Notes under the pieces: model-generated
The model's database searches: none
The model's input: the letters and a program-made list of their open reading frames with translations, nothing else
What the model was told of the DNA's origin: nothing
Assembly: GCA_032768795.1 (NCBI GenBank)
Contig: CP136490.1
Span: 2,232,001-2,296,000 of the forward strand
Length of the DNA: 64,000 nt
DNA from: Tremella fuciformis
Lineage: Eukaryota > Basidiomycota > Tremellomycetes > Tremellales > Tremellaceae
Reading direction: 5' to 3'
Program-made: the position numbers and the translations under genes
Shown: piece after piece, positions 21,675-34,033 of the stretch
Layout: every line of letters starts with the position of its first letter
Position numbering within the stretch: the stretch's first letter is position 1

Positions 21675-24032
21675 TCATCCTTTCACACCGTTGAGCTGCT
21701 TGCCGACCCTCTTATCTTCTCGCTTCAAGGCGATCCTCACCGCCCCAACAGTCGGAGCCATAGCTGCTCTCACTCGGCCCTCATCTACACCAGCCATCAT
21801 AGCCGTACTGACCACCGCATTGACCTTTTGCTCGGTGGTCCGAAGGTATTCGGCCATTTTCTTGGCGCGAGCGTTCTTGGCGGCGACCGCGGCTGGAGAG
21901 GGTGTGCCCGCAGCTGTAGAAGGTAGGATGGAGGAGTAGTATTGCCGCAGGAACTCGGTGGCGGCGTTGTGACAGGATCGCATCTGTTGCAACACATCTT
22001 CGGGTAGCGGTGCTAAACACCCTGTCAGCGACGAGGACGAGGTGGAGCGAGGGAGGCTCACCCCTTGTGGCCGTCTCGGCATTACTAGCATAATGCAGCT
22101 CTTTGATTACTTGCATAGCTGCCGCTTGACCATCTCGCTGGAGTGCGTACTGCTGGTACGCCTCGCCCTGCTCTGCAGACCCGCCTGACTCCACTTGATT
22201 CTGGTGCCAGCCTCCTTGAGGAGGAACGAGGCTGACAGAAGCGAGGTCGGGGGTCCATGTACGTATCTCGAAGGCTTCTCGATCGATGATACTCGCAAGC
22301 TCCTGGATGCTGTCAGGTGGTCGCTATGGGGACGCGATAGGAAAAACGCACCTCTGGAGTCTTGCCAGGAATGACTCCCTTGTCTGGGCGGTCTTGCCGT
22401 GCAGTTGCGGTGGTCTCCTCATCTCTCACGTCGAGGGCGATTGTCGAGGGTGCAGCTGGCCCATGCAGGTCTTCGATGTCGATCTCGTTGTAGATGTCAA
22501 TGTCCTGTGATGAGTTAAGGAGTGAGCCTGGAGTGAGGAGGGCTCACTTCGGGAAGGATGGTATTTGAGAGCTTGCTCTTGCCTATAGCAGGCTGTTTGC
22601 CGGATTGCAGAAGCTTCCGCGAATGGTCATTGAAGCGTCGAATCAGAGGCAAGGACGCTCTTTCGCGCCCCGCTTGCATCGTATGATCACGCACGGTGAT
22701 AGACTGGAGATATCAGTGGTGACCGATCGATCAAAGGCGCTTGACATACCTCGCCGTGATCTTCTTCCGTCGCAGCGAGATCCAAGAAACGTTCTACATT
22801 GCCCTCATCCTGATGCCTTGGAGTCACATCTGCTCATCAGTCACAATTGATGCACAAAAGTGGGCGAGTCACCCCAATCTGGCTCCTCTAGATACTGGTC
22901 AAAGATGTCATCCTTGGACTTCGTCCCTGTATCTGCCGCAGACTTGCGAACGGATGCCCGATGCTGCTCCCACAGCTGCGAGGTGAAATATCGCTGCCAA
23001 AACTCGCCCTCGGTTATCTGCCGTCAGAGAAGGACCCCTTCGTTGAAGCCATCCCCACCCCCGGGACGTATCGCGCATAGGCATCTTGCACCACAGGAAA
23101 CTCTTCAAAGATCTCCCTCGTCAATTCTTTCGTAATGTTGAGTACCGTCGGTCCGCTGTCAACCTTTTTGACACCAATGCCCGTGCCGCCCGCGGCCATC
23201 GCGCCCTTCTTGTTTCCCGTCAAATCGAATCGATCATCTAGCAGCCTCGACTGTCTCCCCGGCCGCTGCTCATACTCCATCTCTTCCGCCCGGAGGAGCG
23301 CTTCTCTCCCGTCCCAGAACTCTTCCTCCTCGATCTGCTTCCCTATGACGAGCTCTTTGTGTAGAAGCTTGAGGTTCGGGTTCTTGTCCAATACCCTTCG
23401 CCTGATCTTTCGCTCAAGCGGCGTCAGAGCCGCGCCGGGCGCATCGGCCTTGCGCTTCCGTACTGGCGCACCAGACCCTCCAGGCGTGCCGGGAGCTGGG
23501 GATCCTGCGACAGGAGTGGAGGCGCTGGCCGAGGCAGGCGAGGCTGGATTGGGTGCATTTGCTGCAGCCGCAGACGGCGTCCCGCCTGACTGTGCCGCGC
23601 GGTTGGCAGTGATGAACGGGATGAGGTAGTCTTGGACCGCTGTCCGCTGAGCCTCGGCCTGTTCTCTGGGCTTGGCGGTAAAGGCAAAGGTGAGTCCACC
23701 GGCCGGGACGTCGTTGATGAATGTCACTTTGAGCGAGACATTGGGCGACGTTGCCTTGGACGCAAACATAGCTAGGCATGAGTACGATATAGAATGGGCA
23801 GGAAAACCATACCAAGGACCCGATTGAGGTTCTGCTGTTGCCTGTCTCCTTGACCTGCATTCTTGGGATTCCAGGCGATAGTGGTGGGCGTGAGCGAGAG
23901 GGTCCCGGGGTTCTTCTTGAAGTCGGCATCATATGTCCTGACTGCACTCGAGCTGGCCGCAGTGGCCATCTCTTCCCTTGTAGCTGTTGAGAAGACCGAG
24001 TCGATCGTCAAGTGTGAGGTGCTCATCGTCAT
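21675..24032 (-). CDS. TFB1: TFIIH core subunit Tfb1 (p62/GTF2H1)
   Basis: Subunit of the general transcription and DNA-repair factor TFIIH, nuclear. The ATG at 24032 (or 24026) opens a PH-type domain (MATAASSSAVRTYDADFKK, GTLSLTPTTIAWNPKN, then VSLKVTFINDVPAGGLTFAF). An Ala/Pro/Ser linker follows, then BSD domain 1 (LLHKELVIGKQIEEEEFWDG) and BSD-2 remnants near 22960-22870 (FWQRYFTSQLWEQHR). Next come the short linker YNEIDIEDL and a C-terminal helical region (EDVLQQMRSCHNAATEFL, ending GKQLNGVKG). Several short introns. It is divergent from USO1 with only 158 bases between starts, so a shared promoter is likely. Confidence 0.9.
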
Positions 24033-24190
24033 CTTCTCGCTGGTTGACGGTGTCGATTAACTTTCCCACGGTCGTTTGCCACCCAACTTAGAACTCACTT
24101 TCCCCACCGGTCTCTCTGCCAGCAAGACGCGTTCTCCCTCACCTCTACCTTCTCTCTGCTCTCCACCCGCGCAACCCCTCCTCCCTTGCC

Positions 24191-27100
24191 ATGTCTGCCG
24201 GAGGAGCCGACATTCGCCAACAGGCGGGCGCCATGACCTCGCAGATGGCCTCCCTCTTCGGGTCGCGTCTCTCTTCGGCGTACAATCAGCTGCGCGGGGA
24301 TCTCGGCGCGCCGCAGACGGCGACCGAGACGATAGACAAGCTCGTCGAGAAGATACAGACGAGCGCGGCTGTGGAGGACAGGCGGACGGCTGTCATGGGT
24401 CTCAAGGGGCTCAGCCGGGATTGGAAGCAGGCGAGTCACACTGTTTGGTGATACTTGACTGCCTGACGTTGCAGGACGTGGGAGAACGCGCTCTGACCAG
24501 TCTCCTTGCGGTATTGCAATACGACGCGCCAAACGATACAGACATTGCCAAAGCGTCGCTCGAGACGCTAATGCAGCTGTGCGAAGTGCCCGAGAAGGTC
24601 AGCTGAATGCCACCCAAAATCCGGAGCAACAGCTGATAGCAGCCCGCCAAAGATGATATCGGACTGCGCTTCACCGATCTTTTCCTCGAAACGCCCACGG
24701 GTATGCACTCGCTGCTCTCCCTCATTTCCACATCGCCATCATTCTATCCTCGCTTCTACTCGTTACAGTTCATCTCGCAACTCGTCACTTCCCGTGCGGC
24801 CGTCGCGCAGTCGTACATCATGTCGGCACCGCCACCTGGAGTCGACGGCATCTTGGCTGTTCTCGATTCCTCGGCGCCTCCGCCGGGTAGTCAAGCAGGT
24901 CAGGCGGCCTCCGGAATGGGTGGTGGGGCTGGCGAAATGCTGCGGAATGAGGCGCTTCTGCTGCTTCCGGTCATGCTTGCGGGCAACGCAGACCTGCAGA
25001 AGATTGTCGCGTTTTCAGGAGCATTTGAGAAGCTGTTCGACATTATTCGGCAGGAGGGCGGTGTGGATGGCGGTATCGTCGTGCAAGACGCTCTGACCGT
25101 CGTCGGAGGACTACTGCGCTTCAACGTCTCGAATCAAGTGAGCTCACCGGAATGTTTGCGAGGATCAGCTGACGACCAGAACTACTTTCGTGAACTTTCG
25201 CTCATTCCCGCCATCCCTCCCATACTTGGCTTTCCTGCGCCACTGCCAGCCGATCAGCCGGCACCTGACGAGTTTGCATTGCAGTTCTGGCCAGAGCAGA
25301 AGATATACAATGCTGGCCTCGTACTCGGTCTCATCAGGATGCTGGTCGGTGGGCCTGGCGGAGGCAATCAGGCAGCAATGGTAACAAGCGGTGTCACCCG
25401 TTGCCTGCTCGAGCTAGCTCTCGCCTCAAACGCCCCCAACGGCATTAAGTCACAGGCTCTCAACACCCTTACCCCCATACTGCTCTCGTCAGACCCAAAT
25501 CGAAGCCTCCTTTCTGGATTGTCTATCTCCCCACTGGTGGCCATCCACGCCGATGAGGAGCACCCCAACGGTGGGTTCGTCCGGATACCGAATCGACCAA
25601 CGGTACTGGCCTTGGTATCTTCGGTGATCGAGGGTGACCCATCGGCGGGAGGGCGTGGGTTGCGGGGAAGAGCAGCGGGAGTGAATATGTTCGATGTGTG
25701 TCCCGAACCAATGGAGAGGGTGTTGCTTACTTTCAGGCGTATGTCACCGGCAATGATGACGCCCGCATTGACATCCTCACCTCCATGTCCTCTACACCTG
25801 CCAATCCAAACGACTCTACACCTGCCAATCCAAACGACCCAGAGGCTCTTCCCTCGGCCGGCTCCGTCATCCTATCCGGTCTGCTCGATCTGCCTTCCGG
25901 TATTGAGCAGTTTGACCCGTATCGGCCTCTGTTCTCATGCCTGCTCCTGGCCCATCTGGTCCGCAATTCCGAGCACGCGAAAAAGCTCACTCGAGAGATC
26001 ACAATTCCGTCGGCAGAAGGTGACTCTGCGGTGACTGATGACGAGGACAAGGTGTCCCTCGTTCAGCTGGTCGTGGGCAATTTGATGATGGCTGCTCGGG
26101 AACATACGGAATGTGTCAATCGGGCAGCGAAGGAGGGCAAGATGGGCGGCAGTACGGAAGAGGAAGACTGGACAAGGGTCATGGTAGGGTACTTGGTGTT
26201 ATTGTGCACCTGGCTCTGGGACAGCCCCAAGACGGTCAAGGAGTTCCTGTCCGAGAGTGCCAACCTTCAAGTGGTGAGCTGGCAGAGCTGGGCGGCTGAA
26301 GCTCACGTGTAGCTCATTCAACCCATCTCGCAACCAACAGGCATCGATCCTCTCGTGCAAGGTCTCTCCGCGTTCCTTCTGGGCGTTTGTTACGAGTTCA
26401 ACCGAGAACCAGGAGAGATCACGCGCGCCACCCTTCACCCAATCCTCCACTCTCGTATAGGACCAGATCAGTTCGTCTCGCGGATGGCACGGCTCAGGGA
26501 AGACCCCCGGTTCCGGGCAGTACAACCTGATGCTTTCGACACCGAAGGGACAGATCAGACGCCTTCGCCTGACGAGTCAGACGAGGTCGATGAGGGCCTT
26601 GAACTCTGGTTCGACTGGGCTTTTGTGGACTTCTGGAAGAATCATTATTGTGAGTGGCGGTCTTCTCATTCCGATTTCGCTGACAAGCAGATACGATACA
26701 GCGGTCCATCGCCATCGACCCGGACGCAGTGAGGGGATCAGGTCGTGAGCTGTCCGGTGAAACGCCCAACGGTAGCTGACAAGCAGCATCGGATGATGGT
26801 GAGACGGCGGCGATCATCATGTCGCTTCGGCAAAAGCTCAAAGCGCAAACAGACGAGGTGGTCTCGCTCCAATCACAACTCGCCTCGCAAGCAGCAGAAC
26901 ACAAGTCGGAGAAGGACACTCTTGTGACCGAAGTTCAGTCCTTGTCCGAGCAGGTCGCTGCCTTGAGCGCCACGCAGCAGTCCCTTGCCGAGCTACAATC
27001 GACGCATACGGAGCTGCAGAAGGAGCTGGAAGAGCACAAGTCTCTGCTGGAACCATTGAAGGCCGACTCGGACGCTTTGGCCGCCGTGCGGAAAGATCTC

Positions 27101-27451
27101 GAGGAGGCTCAAGAAGGCCGGAAGACTGCCGAGGACAAGGTCAAATTCTTCGAGACCGCCGGCAAGGGCCAGAAGGGCAAGGCCAAAGAAGTAGAGGCCA
27201 AACTCACAGCGCTCGAATCGAAGGTGAAAGATCTGGAGAAGGAATCGGAAGAGGCGAAGAAGCGGAGTGCCGCGTTGGAGAAGACCTTGGAGGAAGAGAA
27301 GACCAAGGCGGCCGAGGCAGAGAAGGAGCATGAGGATCTGTTGGTATTGTTGGAGGAGCTGAGCACGAAGCGGAAGCGGGATAAAGAGCGGCTAAAGGAG
27401 GCCGGACAAGAGGTCAGTGAAGGTGAGGAGGACGCGGAGGACGAGGAGTGA
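24191..27451 (+). CDS. USO1: Vesicle tethering factor Uso1/p115
   Basis: Peripheral Golgi protein that tethers ER-derived vesicles. The ATG at 24191 gives MSAGGADIRQQAGAMTSQM. The armadillo-like head runs to about 26700 (ETIDKLVEKIQTSAAVEDRR, SLLAVLQYDAPNDTD, LLSLISTSPSFYPRFYSLQF, NEALLLLPVML, FRELSLIPAIPPIL; later DPLVQGLSAFLLGVCYEF). From about 26819 a long coiled coil (SLRQKLKAQTDEVVSLQ onward) leads to a basic then acidic tail (EVSEGEEDAEDEE), the usual Uso1/p115 layout. At least five short introns. The head contains a 24-base unit repeated twice at 25791-25838. A diverged copy of bases about 27128-27243 lies at 34034-34149. Confidence 0.92.
25791..25838 (+). repeat. 24-base unit repeated twice inside USO1
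   Basis: Two back-to-back perfect copies encoding STPANPND twice. In-frame expansion in a probable loop of the USO1 head domain. Confidence 0.9.
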
Positions 27452-27519
27452 GCTGCAATGTTTGGGCAGGGATACTGTTGCCACACTGCATCGGCATGAC
27501 ATTGATGACGCTACGTAAA

Positions 27520-28365
27520 CTAGAAGACGAACAGACCGATCGAGCCGACGAGGCATACAAGGCCCATGGACATCTCGACGAACTGATAGAGCGTGGTGGA
27601 CATGTCCCAGCTGGGCAAAGCGCCCGACGAGGCGGTCTGGTCGGCATTGGCGATCGTCCCACTGGCCCTGCTTGCGCTGACGCTCGCTGACCCAGACTTG
27701 GACGTCGAGTAAGTGGCAGTGGTGATCCCGCCCATGGACACGGCCGACGTGGTCGCCTGCGCCCCGCCGCCGCTGCCGCCAGACGAGTCGGTGTCGGTGC
27801 TCGAGTCGTCGGACCAGTCGGTGTCCGTGGCCGAGTCGGTCGCCTGCGAGTCCGAGTACATGGTCGACGTCGCGTAGTCGGTCGCGAACCACGCGCTGCC
27901 CGACGGCTCGGAGGACGACTCGTAGATGGATCCGGTCTGGTAGAAGAGCTGCGCGTCAGCCGACCGCCGGCTCCCCCTTCCCGCGCCCGTCCGGCTCTCC
28001 CCCTACGGGGAAGAGGCGCACGCACCTGGATGATGTAAGACGCTTGGTATTTGTTCGCGGCGGCCACTGCCGAGTCGCAGTTGGTGGATATACACTGATA
28101 CGACTGGTTCTCAAGGTCGGTACTGCCTATCAGCGCCCCTTCCTACGACGGATGAGATGGGTGGACCGACTTGGGGATGGTGGTCATGCTCGAGTTGAAC
28201 CCCTGCAGACACCCGATCACTATTCTCAGCAAGACTCCACGCGAAGAGATGCGACCCACCGCAGTTGTAGTCGTTGGTCACCCATTCCGGGTAGGTGCTG
28301 CTATCGTCTGCTCTTGCCGCGCCGAAGAGTATCGTCAGTGCGCCCAAGAGCGCGGGCAGAAACAT
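27520..28365 (-). CDS. Secreted Ser/Thr-rich, probably GPI-anchored protein
   Basis: The ATG at 28365 starts a signal peptide (MFLPALLGALTILFGAARA). The mature part has a four-cysteine region assembled from three exons (DYNCGGSHLFAWSLAENS, GFNSSMTTIPKS, TDLENQSYQCISTNCDSA), then KYQASYIIQ-LFYQTGSIYESS. A long Ser/Thr/Asp/Gly-rich stalk follows and the end is hydrophobic (MGLVCLVGSIGLFVF), as for GPI anchoring. A cell-wall or surface role is likely; no catalytic motif. It ends 68 bases from the convergent USO1 stop. Confidence 0.68.
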
Positions 28366-28660
28366 GATTGTTGGACGTAAGATGCTAAGCGACGACTATG
28401 CGCAGATGGTCGGCGTATGTTCAACGACGAGTCAGAGTCTTGGCGCTGTCAGCTGTGAGGGGTGGGGTCTGCATACGTGAGAGCAGCTAGCCATCCGTGA
28501 GAAGAAGGGGATGAGAGCGAAAGGATTCTCAAGGGGTGAAGCGGGAGGGGAACAAAGGATGTCAGCAGCCTTATTGTGCTTCATCGTCGTCCCACACTCA
28601 GTAACACCTGACATTGTACGGCATTACAACGGACAAACCAGAGACATACTTAGTCCAGAC

Positions 28661-29007
28661 TTAGGTGCCCCCATGCAGAGTCCCGCCAGGGGCAGCGTGC
28701 GCCGGGCCATCCGTCTTCCTTGGAGTCTTCAATGCCGCGCCGCTCACGTCCACAGGCTGGGTAGAGCCCGTGCCCAAACCCCCAGCGCCCTGTAGAGAAG
28801 ACGAGGTGTTGCTCGTCGAGTGACCAGCTGTCCCGGCCGAGCGCGGAAAGTCTGTATTGCTGGCCGCTTGACCGGGCTTTGCCTGGGGGTCAGCCTGAAG
28901 CTCGCTGGGCTGTTGCGGAGACTCGCGTCGTTCTCGACGTTGGTGCCGTTGTTCTTGACGTCCGTGCCGGTTCCGCCAGCAGGCGGATCGCTGATGAGGT
29001 CTGACAT
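28661..29007 (-). CDS. Small disordered protein, frame restored by a GC-AG intron
   Basis: The ATG at 29007 opens MSDLISDPPAGGTGTDVKN and continues NGTNVEND. The open frame then shifts; a 44-base intron at 28926-28883 (donor GCGAGT, CTGAC branch, CCCCCAG end) joins END to AKPGQAASNTDFPRS in phase. The rest is Gly/Ser/Thr-rich and ends HAAPGGTLHGGT. The whole protein of about 100 residues is hydrophilic with no fold signal, like small stress-induced proteins. No family recognised; expression is inferred from the clean splice signals only. Confidence 0.5.
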
Positions 29008-29799
29008 GCTGCTTCGTGTGAGCGTGAGGTGTGATTAGACGAGATAGAGCAATGGGATTGGTATCGACGATTCTGGTCAGATGAGTGCTGGTGGATGAGG
29101 TCATCTCGTCAGCGGATCGAGCGTGACGTCAGCTAGTCGAAGCTTGTTCAGTATAAGCAGCTTTGGGATCTCGGGAAGCGCATGCAAAGCGCGTTGAGCA
29201 GTATCGTATTCAGCGAAAGGCTTTCGTCTCGCAACGTCTTGTGAGCAACTCGTGGGAAGGAAGACTTATACCCAAAAGAGGGGCCCGTGCATCCGCACAC
29301 AGAAAGAGTGGGCAGGCAATGTCGGACATGACCGAGTGGGCAGATTGGAGTGTCAGACACGTTCGACCGCCATCGCAGCCGTGCCGCTAGTCCGAATAGA
29401 TGTCTCGACGCATGTGCGTGCAATCTGGCGTGTCAAGATGAGGTTCCAGATTCCCACAAATTGTGACAAGAATAAGGGATGAGACGAGTCAGGGACAGAC
29501 AGCAAGCAAGGCAAGCCACGATCTGCGCAGGCAAGGTGGCGCCGCCGGCTCTCCGAAACCCTCTGTGACCTGCAAGAGAGAGCTTGATAACCACGTGGGG
29601 TACGAGAATATCCAGCACTAGTGTCAGATCATGTGCTCGATCGACGCACGTTGGACGTGTGTTCGTGTTCATTGGTAGAGCCCGGCGTGTGCTTCTGCCC
29701 CTCTGTCGTCGAAAATTTCGGAGCGATACAGCTATAAGTACGCGGCGTACGACTCGCACCGAGCCGATAGACAGACTGGTGGACTCGACTGCATTCAAG
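29008..29799. other. Divergent intergenic region
   Basis: Upstream of both the small disordered protein gene (-) and the transporter remnant (+). An AGGGG stress-element-like pentamer occurs at about 29278-29282. Nothing else supported. Confidence 0.4.
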
Positions 29800-30887
29800 A
29801 TGAGCTCGTTCGACAAGGTCACCCCGCCCGACTCGCCCGAGGATAAGAATGTCGCCGCGCTGGCAGACGACCAGGCTGGACTGCCCGTTGCCGCCGACGC
29901 GGAGCTCGAGTCGGGCCAAGCTCCACTGGGTCCCGTGACCGGTGAGTCCGTCGCATGTGTCTACCTGCAGTGCTCATGCCGCAGCGTCAAAGTCGGACTA
30001 CTTCACCCTGCTTGCCAGCGGGTTCGCCCTAGTGTCGGACGGGTACCAGAACAACCTGCCAACCGTGTTCAATGCCATCTTTGTCAGTCTCATCTTCAAT
30101 CCTGAGGCTGCTATCGGTCTGCTGATCCTCAGAAACTCCTTTACCCCACCCAATACACATCATCGGTGTCGACGCGAGTCTCTAACGCCTTGCTGGTCGG
30201 CGAAATTATCGGCCAGGTGGTAGTTGGGCTGGTATGCGACCGCATTGGACGGAAGACCGCGATGGTCGGGACGACACTTCTCATTGTCATCGGCGGGATC
30301 CTCGCTACGGCTGCCAACGGCACCTGTAAGCTGTCCTTGTATTGGGGAGGTACATGCTGATCATTCAGCGCCCGCCGGGATGTTCTGGATGCTGTAAGTG
30401 GCGGAACACATCAGTGGCACAAAACCTCGCTGACAACCAGGACCGTCGCCCGCGGGACGATCGGTGTCGGTGTAGGCGGCGAGTACCCCGCCTGCTCGAC
30501 TTCAGCGTCCGAGACCGCCAACGAGAAGTTTGGCAGGAACCGAGGGATGTACTTTATCCTGGTGACGAAGTGAGTGTGGCACCTCCACCTCTGAAAATGT
30601 GTTCCGTGCTAATTTCAGCCTCATGTTGTCCATCGGCGGTCCAATTGTCATTTCCCTTTTCTTGCTTATCATCAACGGCGCCCACTACCATGGGACGAAG
30701 TCTGCATCGGACATCTACAAGCTGGAATACACATGGCGCATCCTGATGGGAATCGGGATCGTCATTCCGCTTTCCGTCTTTTATTTTCGCCTCAAAATGA
30801 TGAACCCTAAATTGTACCGCCGCAACGCCATCAGAAGTGCTCCTCCGTACCTCCTCATCATCAAGCGCTACAAGTGGACGCTGCTAG
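29800..30887 (+). pseudogene. GIT1-like MFS transporter, 3' half missing
   Basis: The ATG at 29800 gives MSSFDKVTPPDSPEDKN. Spliced exons match glycerophosphoinositol/phosphate-type MFS permeases: YFTLLASGFALVSDGYQNN, LLYPTQYTSSVSTRVSN, LVGEIIGQVVVGLVCDRIGR, GTIGVGVGGEYPACS, ETANEKFGRNRGMYFI, and VFYFRLKMMNPKLYRRN. About 280 residues, six helices, are present. The frame ends at a donor-like G-GTCAGT at 30887/30888, after which no acceptor or helices 7-12 are found; the next sequence belongs to a minus-strand gene. The second half was not seen elsewhere in the window. I read this as a gene broken by the rearrangement that placed the recombinase island here. Confidence 0.75.
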
Positions 30888-30988
30888 GTCAGTGTCCCGA
30901 TCTACAAAGACTCCGACTGCTTAAATCACACCTCCAGACTGTCGCTCGAATCATCCGCCCTTTCCAATAAATATTGCATGCATGCGAG

Positions 30989-31655
30989 TCAAGTATCCTC
31001 CTCGCTGTCCTCTGGCGGCTCCCGATCGGCAGGCTTGGTCCCAGATGGACCGGCGATCGCATTCTGCGTGGTTGTGGTGCCGGATGTACCAGCGATGGCG
31101 TTCTGAGGGGCTGAGGTGCTGGATGTACCAGCGGTGGCTGTCTGAGCGGCTGACGTCGACTGGGGAGGGACCACACCCGGAGTGACGCTGTTCTTGTCGG
31201 TCCGAATCGACCCCTCAATGTCAGCGTCAGCTACCAGCACAGCTCCCACCTTGAAGCGGGTCATATCCGCCGTCAATGCACTCGATACCAGTGCGATATT
31301 TGTCGGGTCGAATGCCCGACCGAGTAGAGCGCCCTAGGACGTCAGCCATTGATGTACAAGGAGATGACATGCTGGCCTCTTCCGGAGGATCAACAAGGAA
31401 CGCCGGTGGGCCTGCTTTGGCCTTGTTGTTTCAGCGTCGGACCGAGAAGATGCCATTCAGCTCACGTAGACCCTGTTCCGCTTCCGCTTTGGCTTTACGG
31501 TCTCCTCCTGATCAGAGGGTTGGGGCGAGGGTGACGCAGAAGAGGATCTGGGGGCCTCCTTCTCTGCCCTCATCAGCTAACAGATGGCTATTGCCCGAGA
31601 GATGCTCACGTTTCCCTTTCCCCTTTGCTTTTGCCGAAGTCTTCTTTGGGGGCAT
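30989..31655 (-). CDS. Small Lys-rich nuclear-type protein with short repeats
   Basis: The ATG at 31655 gives MPPKKTSAKAKGKGK; an intron joins this to QKEAPRSSSASPSPQPSD and a basic cluster KPKRKRNR, a likely nuclear signal. A second intron leads to ALLGRAFDPTNIALVSSAL and FKVGAVLVADADIEGSIR. The tail has imperfect repeats of about 15 residues (STSAPQNAIAGTSG / TTTTQNAIAGPSG) and ends acidic (PEDSEEDT). No enzyme motif. It lies inside the recombinase island, on the same strand as both recombinase genes, and may be cargo or an accessory gene; function unknown. Confidence 0.5.
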
Positions 31656-31794
31656 ATCAGCTGTCGAATAGAACAGTGAGTATGAGGCTGATGCAAGATG
31701 TTGATCGACATGTGTGCATAGTTGCATGTGATGTGTGTGTCGGGTCATGTGGCAAACCTATGAATGTGGCACCCGCTATGTACGTCTCCTTCCT

Positions 31795-33752
31795 TCACAT
31801 GCTATCCTGTTCAACAATGTCCATCTCTTCGTAAGCATCCGCGTTGACTAGATCGTGCTCTTCATCGTAGTCTGACTCGTCGTCGTCCAGATCCCCGAGC
31901 GCAACAGTGGTGTTCTTGGGTAACCTCTCGGCGGCTACTGCCGCAAAGGCTGCAGTGAGTTGCGAAGCGCACGATGGAGGTTTCGAGAGCAGATCACGAA
32001 GCCCGTCCCGTGCCGGAGTCACGCCGGATGGAAGTACTCTCCATCTATACCTCAGAACCTCTGACATGGGATCAAAGAGCAGATGGCGCAACATCTTGCT
32101 GTTAACCCACTGGGCACTTTGTACAACTCACGATTTCTCCCGAAGCAATGGTGATAGTCGGGTCCTCCTTGCTCCAATCTGTCGCTGGGGGCAGGTACCC
32201 CGTCTGCTTGAGTTCAAGAAACCAGCTCCTACGCTTGGATTCAAGGGCGGTTTGGAAAACCGACGCATAACGTTCTTTCAGCCTTCGATCTTCGCGCTGA
32301 AGCTCCTGGGGCGCAGAGGACAAGTGGCCATATTTTTCGACGACCTTGGTGACCAAAGCAGCGTGACTTGTCCGGATAGCTGAGACTGAGGTACAATCAG
32401 TCGGCTGCTTCACAAACGGGTCGAGGAGCCTCACTCGCTGTATCGGAAAGGATCTCGTCGAATTCCGTCCGAGTGAGTGTCCTTGGCGCGGTGCCGTGCG
32501 GAATGGCATTCACGTTGGTGACAGAGAGCCCCTCTTCCCACATGGTCTGGCCCCCAAACAGCGCTAGAGAAGGGCAGTGTTGCCTGGAATGAGTCCTACG
32601 ACAGCATGACACGATGTTCAGACTCACGCCGCCTTGCCATAGTAGCGCCTCGTTACCGACCCATTTAGATGACCTAATTGGCCCTGAGCGTCGGAGCTGG
32701 TGGCTCAAACGTTTAGCCTGAATGCACCACCACGAGTGCTCTGTCAACACACCGTTCTTGAGGATTGTCTGGGCAACCATCCACCTGAAGCATGTTGTGG
32801 TGACATGCTTTTCAAACCCGACCGCTTTGGAGGCCTGGACCAGAAGCTCGTCCAAGTAGGATAGCGAGATTGTCTTGGCTCTCGAAGTCAAGAATATGAA
32901 TTTTTCCGCGCTTTGACGTCACATGTTTTCCTCAATGGTGGAGCGTGCGACTTACTTTTCGGCATTGATGTCTATCCTTCGCGGCCTGCCATTGGATAGG
33001 AAAGCTGGATCCAGGATATTCGCCAGACTGTCCGACAAAGCTCCGTCATACTCGGCAGCCGCCAGGAAAAGGAGATTGGCCGAGAGTCCCAATTCGGGTG
33101 CATCCATCAGAGGATACGAGGTGCCGCGAGAAGTTTCGCTTTTGGAGTGTCGAGGAGTCACCCAAGCGACAATGGCGTTCGCGCCTTGATCTCCAGGGGT
33201 TGCCCACAATGTCACATCTTTCCATCGTAGGCCTTGACGGTGCTCCTCGAGGAGGCTCCATCGGCCTGGTCCTCGGCACAGACTGCCAAATCTGAGACCC
33301 GTAGAAGAAGCGGCCGCGATGTACATTGCCGTGGTGAGTGCCGTACGAAACGGACAATGAAGGTGAGTGCAGGCTTTGAGTAAACTCTTGAGTGAGTCTA
33401 CAGTCAACATTGCTCGAACCACCTCTGTTCGCACAATGCCCAGTTGCGCGGCAACATTGTCCGCACCGACGAAGACGTGTTTTCGTTCCTCTTTTGAGAA
33501 AGTCTTGCCGAACCGAGCCGAGCTGTAGGCTCCGAGGAATATGCGGACAAACTCATCGTATGTTTGTTTGCTGATCTGAGTCTGAGTATTTCGTACAGGT
33601 TTGGCGGTTTTGCCGTAGTGCGCGAAGTAGGCTTTGATGAAATTGATATTCCATAGCGGCCGTTCGAGACTAGTTGCCGTTGACCAGTCGGGGCAGGCAC
33701 AACCACCTATCATCAATTCTGCACCCGTCTTGTTTCGGTAGGCCTTCGCCAT
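31795..33752 (-). CDS. Diverged tyrosine-recombinase-like gene (copy 2), probably without catalysis
   Basis: Homolog of the recombinase at 34850-38213. Similarity begins upstream of the Met at 33752, near 33910 (TLPVKEVTSKTLKARDHV), so the true start is uncertain. Shared landmarks: TGLRFGSLC with the catalytic Arg, RWKDVTLW, LDPAFLSNG, then KAKTISLSYLDELLVQ and GFEKHVTTTCFRWMVAQ. Copy 1 has HAFRR where this has TCFRW, so the catalytic His is replaced. After an intron at the same position and phase as in copy 1, the Tyr site aligns with Trp (KWVGNEALLW). The C-terminal part (KERYASVFQTALESKRRSW) is helical, lacks the Cys motifs of copy 1 and ends acidic. Splice signals look maintained, so either a domesticated or a recently decayed gene. 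Confidence 0.55.
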
Positions 33753-34033
33753 GTCGGAGTAGACGGCCGCAACGTGATCTCTTGCTTTAAGAGTCTTAGA
33801 TGTTACTTCCTTGACCGGCAGCGTCGTTGACTCGGCGAGACTCGTCAGGTACTGGTCGTTGATACCCCTGATGGCGCGAAGGGCGTCCTTGCGGGCTTTC
33901 TTTGTCGACCGCTTATCTGAGGTGTCCTGGGCCTGTAAGACTATGAGCGAGCGTTGTCACGGGCTGGGGGAAGCTGACAGCACGTCGAGTCCCCGTCGAT
34001 TCTCCCATGATGATGCTCCTCGTGACGGTCGGG

